From Stenotrophomonas maltophilia (GTDB taxonomy: Bacteria; Pseudomonadota; Gammaproteobacteria; Xanthomonadales; Xanthomonadaceae): a stretch of 52,865 bases of DNA. Under the pieces are notes generated by a model. The model was not told the DNA's origin. It saw only the letters and a list, made by a program, of their open reading frames with translations, and ran no database searches. The translations under genes and the position numbers were made by a program. The stretch is from contig NZ_QFHO01000030.1 in assembly GCF_004920835.1 (NCBI RefSeq), positions 1-52,865 of the forward strand, read 5' to 3'. Positions 44,780-52,865 of the stretch are shown in pieces. Numbering within the stretch: position 1 is the first letter of the stretch; every line of letters starts with the position of its first letter.

Positions 44780-44810
44780 GACGCCCGGGATCTTCCCGGG
44801 CGTTTTTTTT
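44780..44810 (+). terminator. rho-independent terminator of dnaN
   Basis: The arms ACGCCCGGGA and TCCCGGGCG are followed by eight T residues. It lies between parS-like sites 1 and 2, 30 bases after the dnaN stop. Confidence 0.9.
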
Positions 44811-44825
44811 GTTCCACGTGGAGCA
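44810..44825. promoter_or_regulatory. parS-like ParB binding site 2
   Basis: TGTTCCACGTGGAGCA matches the parS palindrome in 14 of 16 positions; the A to G change at position 14 breaks its symmetry. Site 1 lies only 35 bases away. Confidence 0.7.
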
Positions 44826-45748
44826 TCGTCACCTGGATCTTTGCGGAGCTGAGTCATGCCCGCTGGTTCTTTCAGATGCTCCGCTTCTCTTCGATCACTC
44901 GTGGCGTGAAGTGCTGCCTGCATTGACGAAGAGCTTCACTCACCTCGAGGCCTGCTTCCAACGCAATTGCGATCATGTCGAGGGCGAGTTGTGCGGGTGA
45001 ATCCGCAGATCGAGGGAGCGCTTCCAGGAAAGCGGAAGTCGCGACGATTTGGGTATGGCTCAACGATCGATCTGCAGTGCCTGCTGACGCGACTGTCCAC
45101 AGGGTTGATTCCGGGGGATTCGGGCCCTGCCAAGCTTCTAAATCTGGGTATAAATCTAAAGCATGGTGGTGATGGTAGGGCCAGATTTCGTGGAGAAACA
45201 GCCTATCTTTATGATTTAAAAGAGATTTATTGGCATGAAACCCCCTGTATAGCGGGCCCTGGGGCTGGGGGGGAACCTGTGGATAGTTTCGAACTGAGCG
45301 CTGAAGGCCTTTTTATCCACAGATTGCCCATACCTTGTGTATAAGTCATACAGTCCTGCTGTGGATAGCGTGAAACGGCAATGCGAATTTCTTTGAAATC
45401 TGTGGAACCTCGCGGGCCAGGGCTTCCCGGATTTCAAGGAATCTGCAGGTGTAGATCCGGTGGCGGCTGGTGCCGGCTGCTGAAGATCCTGTAAGTGGCA
45501 CTGAAATCGTTGAAATCTGCGGGTCAACCCCCTGCCACGGCGCACAGATTTGAAGGATTTTTCGCTGGGTGCGGGCCTTGGCACCGCCGCTACGGCAACC
45601 GTTGTCCACGTGGAACCCAGCATTGGGTCAGCGCCAACGGTGTCCTGTGTGCCAAGCATCCAGCTGCAGCCGCTGGGCTTGACCGATGCAGTAAGCTGAT
45701 GGATTCCCCGCTCCTCTACCGCCCTGTGCGGATGGTCCTTCGCGCCCC
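44826..45748. other. gene-poor dnaN-recF gap with DnaA boxes, AT-rich tracts and repeats
   Basis: No convincing gene is seen in these 920 bases; short reading frames on either strand lack good starts or family resemblance. The region contains a perfect DnaA box TTATCCACA (45313-45321), two 8/9 boxes TGTGGATAG (45278-45286 and 45360-45368) and AT-rich stretches around 45135-45165 and 45200-45240. The AAATCTG motif appears in three direct copies and one inverted copy between 45140 and 45551, and a parS-like site lies near the end. Base composition is visibly less GC-rich than that of neighbours. Confidence 0.65.
45602..45617. promoter_or_regulatory. parS-like ParB binding site 3
   Basis: TTGTCCACGTGGAACC matches the pseudomonad parS palindrome in 14 of 16 positions, with two changes in the left arm. 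It lies about 130 bases upstream of recF. Confidence 0.6.
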
Positions 45749-46843
45749 ATGCAGATCCGCCGCCTCGCCCTGCACCAACTGCGTCGCTTCAATGTGGTGG
45801 ACCTCTCTCCGCAGCCGGGCTTGAACCTGCTGACCGGAGACAATGGCGCCGGCAAGACCAGCATTCTTGAGGCCCTGCACCTGATGGCCTATGGGCGCAG
45901 TTTCCGCGGCCGGGTACGTGATGGCCTGGTCCGCCAGGGGCAGGAAGCGTTGGAGATCTTCGTGGAATGGGATGAACAGCGCGCCAGCCACCCTCCTCAT
46001 CGGCGAAAGGCCGGTCTGCGCCACAGTGGCCAGGACTGGAAGGGACGATTGGATGGCGAAGACGTTGCCCAGCTCGGCAACCTCTGTGCTGCCTTGGCGG
46101 TGGTGACCTTTGAACCAGGCAGCCACGCACTGGTCAGCGGGGGCGGCGAACCCCGCCGCCGGTTCCTCGATTGGGGCTTGTTCCACGTGGAACCGGATTT
46201 TCTATCCCTGTGGCGCCGCTACTCCCGGGCGCTCAAGCAACGCAATGCACTGCTCAAACAGGGCGGGCCTTCGCGGATGCTGGATACCTGGGACCACGAG
46301 CTGGCCGAGGCAGGCGAACCGCTGACCAGCCGCCGCCAGCACTATCTGGAACGGCTGCAGCAACGAACCGTGGCACTTGCGGCGGAACTGGCTCCCCAGC
46401 TGGGTATCCAAGCGATGGAACTGAGTCCGGGCTGGCGTCGCCACGAGTTGCCGTTGGCCGATGCGCTGCTGCTGGCCCGCGAACGCGACCGCCAAGCGGG
46501 CTATACCTCGGTCGGGCCGCACCGGGCGGACTGGAGCGTGGACTTCCACAGTATTCCTGGCCGTGATGCGCTGTCCCGTGGCCAGGCCAAGCTGACAGCC
46601 CTGGCCTGCCTGCTGGCCCAGGCCGAAGACTATGCGGAACAGCGTGGGGAGTGGCCGGTCATCGCCCTGGATGATCTGGCCTCGGAGCTGGATCGTACCC
46701 ACCAGGCACGGGTACTGGAGCGGCTGCTTGGCGGGCCGGCCCAGATTTTCGTCACCGCTACCGAAACCCCGGTGGCGCTGCAGGAACTGACCCACATCGC
46801 CCGGTTCCACGTGGAACATGCACAGATCGTGGCTGTGCCATAG
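45749..46843 (+). CDS. recF: DNA replication and repair protein RecF
   Basis: The 364-residue SMC-like ATPase has Walker [16 protein letters not shown] (about residues 31-45), the signature region [20 protein letters not shown] and Walker [15 protein letters not shown]. RecF helps load RecA at gaps. It starts [19 protein letters not shown]. Two parS-like palindromes are embedded in its coding sequence, one perfect and one near the 3' end, which places codon constraint on those stretches. Confidence 0.95.
   Translation: MQIRRLALHQLRRFNVVDLSPQPGLNLLTGDNGAGKTSILEALHLMAYGRSFRGRVRDGLVRQGQEALEIFVEWDEQRASHPPHRRKAGLRHSGQDWKGRLDGEDVAQLGNLCAALAVVTFEPGSHALVSGGGEPRRRFLDWGLFHVEPDFLSLWRRYSRALKQRNALLKQGGPSRMLDTWDHELAEAGEPLTSRRQHYLERLQQRTVALAAELAPQLGIQAMELSPGWRRHELPLADALLLARERDRQAGYTSVGPHRADWSVDFHSIPGRDALSRGQAKLTALACLLAQAEDYAEQRGEWPVIALDDLASELDRTHQARVLERLLGGPAQIFVTATETPVALQELTHIARFHVEHAQIVAVP
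46179..46194. promoter_or_regulatory. parS-like ParB binding site 4 (inside recF)
   Basis: TGTTCCACGTGGAACC is a full 16 of 16 match to the pseudomonad parS sequence and is the best site in the window. It is read through as codons of recF. Confidence 0.85.
46803..46818. promoter_or_regulatory. parS-like ParB binding site 5 (3' end of recF)
   Basis: GGTTCCACGTGGAACA keeps the 14-base palindromic core GTTCCACGTGGAAC intact and lies 25 bases before the recF stop. Confidence 0.8.
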
Positions 46844-46872
46844 TGGGCACAACAGGGCCGCTCGACCCCGGC

Positions 46873-49415
<2,543 letters not shown>

Positions 49416-49482
49416 CACAATCGGATCATGGCCGGTGCGCGGGGAGGTGCACCGGCTTTCGACCCTTGAACGCAGGTACCTG

Positions 49483-50328
49483 ATGTCCGCTTCCGCCCCG
49501 GTTTCCGCCCCGCCCCCGGTTCCGCCGGCCTCAGTCGCGCCGCGCGCGGGTTCCCCGTTGGCGGGCTTCTTCATCGATCTGGGCATTGCCGCGGTCACCC
49601 TGTTCGGCCTGAGCATGGTCACCGGCCTGCTCTGGGGCTTCTATCGCGCCATCGTGGTTGGTTATGCCAATGCACAGGCAAATGGCGGCGCCCTGTCGCC
49701 GGCAGAAACAACAGCGGCCGTCGGCCAGCCCGGGGCCCTGGCGCAGATCCTGATGGCCCTGATCGCCACCGGTGGAGCCGCCCTGCTCCTGTACTTCTGG
49801 CGACGCCCGGCCAATGCGGCCGAACGTCTGGCTTCACGACAGGCGCTGCGGCGGCCCTCGACCTGGGGCTGGACCGTGCTGGTGGCCCTGTTGATCGTGC
49901 TGGGCAGCAACGGCATCGCCTTTCTGGCCAAACAGTTTGGCATCGCGCCGGTGCCCACCAACGTGGAACTGATGCAGAACGCGATCGCGCGTTTCCCGCT
50001 GTTCCTGGTGCTGTTCGCAGTCGTGCTGGCGCCTGCCTACGAGGAGCTGCTGTTCCGCCGCGTGCTGTTCGGCCGCCTGTGGCAGGCTGGCCGTCCCTGG
50101 CTGGGTGTCATCCTCAGCAGCCTGGCCTTCGCGCTGGTCCACGAAGTACCAGGGGTGAGCAGGAATTCACTGCTGGGAATGACCCAGCTGTGGCTGGTCT
50201 ACGGCGGCATGGGCGCCGCGTTCTGCTGGCTGTACCAGCGCACCGGCACGCTGTGGGCGGCGATCACAGCCCATGCACTGAACAACGCTGTCGCACTTGC
50301 CGCTATGGTGTTCCTGGGATCAACGTAA
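49483..50328 (+). CDS. CPBP-family (CAAX-like) intramembrane metalloprotease
   Basis: The 281-residue protein has about seven membrane helices. The ABI/CPBP motifs are present: EELLFRR (Glu187, Glu188, Arg192), FALVHE (His220) and ITAHALNN at the C-terminus. In bacteria these proteins process or stabilise secreted peptides or act in envelope stress; the substrate here is unknown. An Ala/Pro-rich N-terminus precedes the first helix. The ATG giving MSASAPVSAPP is the likely start; a longer reading adds 16 residues over the gyrB-proximal leader. Confidence 0.87.
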   Translation: MSASAPVSAPPPVPPASVAPRAGSPLAGFFIDLGIAAVTLFGLSMVTGLLWGFYRAIVVGYANAQANGGALSPAETTAAVGQPGALAQILMALIATGGAALLLYFWRRPANAAERLASRQALRRPSTWGWTVLVALLIVLGSNGIAFLAKQFGIAPVPTNVELMQNAIARFPLFLVLFAVVLAPAYEELLFRRVLFGRLWQAGRPWLGVILSSLAFALVHEVPGVSRNSLLGMTQLWLVYGGMGAAFCWLYQRTGTLWAAITAHALNNAVALAAMVFLGST

Positions 50329-50399
50329 CGCCGTGTCCGCTTGACGAAAGATTAAGCCGTTACGCTACACACTGCGCATATGAACACGGGGGTGCACCC

Positions 50400-51206
50400 A
50401 TGAAACACCTGCTGCTGGCCCTTGTCATCACCACGTTGGTCAGTGCTTGTGCGACCACGACGTCACCCACTGGCCGTCGGCAGATGGTCGGTGGCGTGTC
50501 ACAGGCGCAGCTGGACCAGCTCGGTGCGCAGGCATTCGCCGAGACCAAGCAGAAGGAAAAGATCAGCACCGATGGCCGCCAGAACGGCTATGTGCAGTGC
50601 GTGGTCAACGCCCTTGTCGCGCAGCTGCCGCCTCAATACCGGGGCGTACGGTGGGAGACGGCGGTGTTCGTCGACAAGGAGCCCAACGCCTTCGCCCTGC
50701 CCGGTGGCAAGGTTGGTGTGAACACCGGCATCTTCACCGTGGCCAAGAACCAGGATCAGTTGGCTGCCGTAATCGGCCATGAAATCGGCCACGTCATCGC
50801 CCGCCATCACGAAGAACGCATCACCCGCCAGATGGGCGCACAGACCGGCCTGGCCGTGCTCGGTGCGCTGGCCGGTGCCGCCTACGGGGAAGGCGCCGCC
50901 AGTACGGTCAACCAGCTCGGTGGCATGGGCGCGCAGACCGCTTTCCTGCTGCCGGGTTCGCGCACCCAGGAAAGCGAAGCCGACGTGATCGGCCAGCGGC
51001 TGATGGCGCAGGCGGGGTTCAACCCGGCGCAGGCGGTCGATCTGTGGCAGAACATGATGGCCGCCAGTGGCGGTCGTAGCCCACAATGGCTGTCCACCCA
51101 CCCTGATCCGGCCAACCGGATCCAGGAACTGCGACGCGATGCACCGGGCCTGACCCCGGTCTATCAGCAGGCGCAGGCGGGTGGGCTGCGGCCAAAGTGC
51201 GGATGA
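50400..51206 (+). CDS. M48-family periplasmic metalloprotease, lipoprotein
   Basis: The 268-residue protein has a lipoprotein signal (lipobox VSAC, Cys17) and the zinc motif HEIGH (127-131), with the downstream Glu of ESEADVIG as third ligand. FALPGGKVGVNTGIF before the zinc site is a BepA/LoiP-type hallmark. These enzymes degrade or help fold outer-membrane proteins. GGGGGTG lies close to the ATG. The 71-base gap from the CPBP gene contains no terminator, so they may be cotranscribed. Confidence 0.9.
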   Translation: MKHLLLALVITTLVSACATTTSPTGRRQMVGGVSQAQLDQLGAQAFAETKQKEKISTDGRQNGYVQCVVNALVAQLPPQYRGVRWETAVFVDKEPNAFALPGGKVGVNTGIFTVAKNQDQLAAVIGHEIGHVIARHHEERITRQMGAQTGLAVLGALAGAAYGEGAASTVNQLGGMGAQTAFLLPGSRTQESEADVIGQRLMAQAGFNPAQAVDLWQNMMAASGGRSPQWLSTHPDPANRIQELRRDAPGLTPVYQQAQAGGLRPKCG

Positions 51207-51338
51207 GTGCGCAGTTTCATGCTGTATTGCAGCACATAAAACGATTTCTCACGCCATCTGTTTCTGATACGTTTGGCGGCTCAGATTTTTCTGACAGTCC
51301 GACTTTGCCGCTAACCGGCGGTTCGATCGAGGTGAACG

Positions 51339-52532
51339 ATGATTTTCCGTAACCACAAAGCAGTGCTTTCCGTCCTCGTCGCGACCGCCCTGACCGGCGC
51401 CGTGGTCACCGATGCCTTCGCGCAGTCCTCGCGTTCCTCCGAGCGCGGCAACCGCGGTGGCAGCAGCAAGCAGGCCAAGGCCGAGGCGCTGTACCCGAAC
51501 GCGACCCGCCAGGAGCCGTCGGTCAAGGCCTCGGCCAAGATGGGCAGCAAGCTGCAGAAAATGATCGACAGCTACAACAAGGAAAAGTTCCCGGAGACCC
51601 GTACCCAGGCCGACGCAATCCTGGCTGACAGCGCCGCGAACGAGTACGACAAGTCGCTGGCCGCGCAGCTGGCCTCGCAGGCCGCCTACCAGACCGACGA
51701 CACCCCGGCTGCCGTCGCCTACCTGAAGCAGGTCCTGCAGTTCAACGGCCTGGACAACAACGGCCACTTCCAGTCGATGCTGATGCTCGGCCAGCTGGAG
51801 CTGCAGGAAGACAAGACCGCCGAAGGGCTGGCGACCCTGGACAAGTACTTCGCCGAGAGCAAGTCCACCAAGCCGGAAGAACTGATTGCCAAGGGCCAGG
51901 CGCTGTACCAGCTGGAGCGCTACCAGGAAGCGATCCCGGTGCTGAAGCAGGCCATCGCCGGCTCCGCCGAGCCGAAGGACAACTGGAACCAGCTGCTGAT
52001 GGCGGCCCTGTCCGAAGCCGGCCAGTCCGGTGAAGCGGTCAAGGAAGCCGAGGCGCTGGCCGCCAAGAATCCGAATGACAAGAAGGCCCAGCTGAACCTG
52101 GCCAACATGTACATGCAGGCCGATCAGATGGACAAGGCTGCCACGGTGATGGACAAGCTGCGCAGCAGCGGCCAGCTCACCGAAGAGCGCGAGTACAAGC
52201 AGCTGTACTCGATCTATGCCAATACCGAGCACAAGGAAAAGGACGTCATCGCGGTCATCAACGAAGGGTTGCAGAAGGGCATCCTGAAGCCGGACTACCA
52301 GGTCTACCTGGCGCTGGCCCAGTCCTACTACTACTCCGACCAGGTGCCGCAGGCGATCGATGCGTGGCAGAAGGCCGCCCCGCTTTCCAAGGACGGTGAG
52401 ACCTACCTGAACCTGGCACGCGTCCTGCATGCCGAAGGTCGCGTCCCCGAGGCCAGGCAGGCCGCCCAGCAGGCGCTGGCGAAGGGCGTGAAGAACCAGG
52501 CTGATGCCAAGAAAATCATCAACCTGAAGTAA
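51339..52532 (+). CDS. Secreted tetratricopeptide-repeat protein upstream of tonB
   Basis: The 397-residue protein has a signal peptide ending near AFAQ (about residue 29) and a basic Ser/Gly-rich linker. It then has about eight TPR-like helical hairpins, for example KPEELIAKGQALYQLERYQEAIPVLKQAI in family register and YLNLARVLHAEGRVPEARQAAQQAL. Its likely role is as a periplasmic scaffold, but the partner is unknown. GAGGTG sits six bases before the ATG and is a good ribosome binding site. The tonB gene follows after a hairpin and a separate promoter-like motif. Confidence 0.82.
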   Translation: MIFRNHKAVLSVLVATALTGAVVTDAFAQSSRSSERGNRGGSSKQAKAEALYPNATRQEPSVKASAKMGSKLQKMIDSYNKEKFPETRTQADAILADSAANEYDKSLAAQLASQAAYQTDDTPAAVAYLKQVLQFNGLDNNGHFQSMLMLGQLELQEDKTAEGLATLDKYFAESKSTKPEELIAKGQALYQLERYQEAIPVLKQAIAGSAEPKDNWNQLLMAALSEAGQSGEAVKEAEALAAKNPNDKKAQLNLANMYMQADQMDKAATVMDKLRSSGQLTEEREYKQLYSIYANTEHKEKDVIAVINEGLQKGILKPDYQVYLALAQSYYYSDQVPQAIDAWQKAAPLSKDGETYLNLARVLHAEGRVPEARQAAQQALAKGVKNQADAKKIINLK

Positions 52533-52544
52533 GTAGGAATAACG

Positions 52545-52581
52545 CCTGAATGCCTGCACAGTTGATGCGCAGGCGCTCAGG
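52545..52581. terminator. hairpin between the TPR gene and tonB, possible terminator or leader element
   Basis: The outer arms CCTGA and TCAGG and inner arms GCCTGC and GCAGGC surround an 11-base loop. No T-run follows. It ends three bases before a TGGTATAAG promoter-like motif. Confidence 0.4.
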
Positions 52582-52583
52582 AT

Positions 52584-52592
52584 TGGTATAAG
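52584..52592 (+). promoter_or_regulatory. candidate extended -10 promoter of tonB
   Basis: TGGTATAAG carries the TGN extension and matches TATAAT in five of six positions. A weak TTGATG lies 19 bases upstream. The motif is about 85 bases before the tonB start. No Fur box was recognised. Confidence 0.4.
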
Positions 52593-52675
52593 CTTGGAGG
52601 TTCCTGCGGTGTCATGCACCGCTGATCAGGGATTCCGCCCCCGGCATCCCGGCCCCACTATTGAGCTCTTGGCGC

Positions 52676-52865
52676 ATGACGGAACAACTAGTCGTTCACC
52701 GGTACGAACAACCCGATGACAAGGGGCTGAGCTGGCCTCGCATCGTCGGCATCGCGTTTGTAATTGCCCTGCATCTGGCCGCCTTCATGATGCTCCTCAT
52801 CCCCGCCGTGGCTCCCAAGGCCGTGGCTGAGAAGGAGCGTAACGTCATGGTGACCATCGTAGACG
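52676..52865 (+). CDS. tonB: Energy-transducer TonB (5' part, cut by window end)
   Basis: Only the first 63 residues are present. They show a short charged cytoplasmic segment and one membrane anchor (RIVGIAFVIALHLAAFMMLLI) with the Ser/His placing typical of TonB, then the start of a periplasmic Lys/Ala-rich region. TonB passes proton-motive energy from ExbB/ExbD to outer-membrane receptors. exbB and exbD are expected downstream, as in Xanthomonas, but lie outside the window. Confidence 0.82.
   Translation, partial: MTEQLVVHRYEQPDDKGLSWPRIVGIAFVIALHLAAFMMLLIPAVAPKAVAEKERNVMVTIVD

Noticed and set aside
44936..45133. Minus-strand open frame of 65 codons in the dnaN-recF gap
   Set aside because: Overlaps the other small frame in a different phase, is Arg/Pro-rich and has no usable start signal.
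45216..45659. Minus-strand open frame of 147 codons in the dnaN-recF gap
   Set aside because: It reads through the DnaA boxes and AAATCTG repeats and shows no start site or family resemblance, so the sequence is better explained as regulatory.

Overview
The window is a high-GC gammaproteobacterial chromosome segment spanning the replication origin. It most likely comes from the Stenotrophomonas maltophilia complex (Xanthomonadaceae). Three things point there: the order mnmE / large lipoprotein / yidC / rnpA / rpmH / dnaA / dnaN / recF / gyrB, which is typical of Xanthomonas and its relatives; many short intergenic hairpins that begin with GTAG, a hallmark of S. maltophilia; and protein sequences typical of the group. 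No prophage, insertion sequence, integron, CRISPR array, tRNA or rRNA gene was seen.

Layout. 1-4650: a translationally coupled tripartite efflux operon (DUF1656, HlyD adaptor, NodT-type outer-membrane lipoprotein, FUSC pump). 4747-5145: a small orphan gene between palindromes. 5252-14150: recC-recB-recD on the minus strand. 14335-18443: a complete mlaFEDCBA lipid-transport operon with a terminator. 18544-30310: mixed housekeeping and stress genes (glutathione peroxidase, a lipoprotein, rmuC, GST, a quinone-oxidoreductase-like gene divergent from a LysR gene, a LysE exporter, a second LysR gene divergent from an aldo/keto reductase, a secreted protein, an amino-acid permease, an M19 dipeptidase). 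30405-34993: rlmI, a TerC-family gene behind a yybP-ykoY-type riboswitch, a rhomboid protease and glpQ. 35286-41786: the left arm of the origin on the minus strand (mnmE, a NodB-caspase-TPR lipoprotein, yidC, rnpA, rpmH). 42042-49415: the right arm (dnaA, oriC, dnaN, recF, gyrB). 49483-52865: a CPBP protease, an M48 lipoprotein protease, a TPR protein and the start of tonB.

The origin region is the functional core. rpmH-rnpA-yidC-mnmE and dnaA-dnaN-recF-gyrB point away from each other. The 276-bp dnaA-dnaN gap carries two perfect DnaA boxes and AT-rich tracts and is the likely oriC. Five parS-like palindromes lie between dnaN and the end of recF, so replication initiation and ParB loading would be only 1-3 kb apart. 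The roughly 1-kb dnaN-recF gap contains no convincing gene but has further DnaA boxes, AT-rich tracts and a repeated AAATCTG motif.

The most unusual protein is encoded at 36639-39311. It is a predicted lipoprotein that joins a NodB polysaccharide deacetylase domain, a caspase-like protease domain with intact His/Cys, an EF-hand-like loop and C-terminal TPRs. Two families of palindromic repeats (GTAG hairpins, and GGGGTCAGA/GGGGTCGGA hairpins) fill most intergenic gaps between 4.6 and 39.4 kb.
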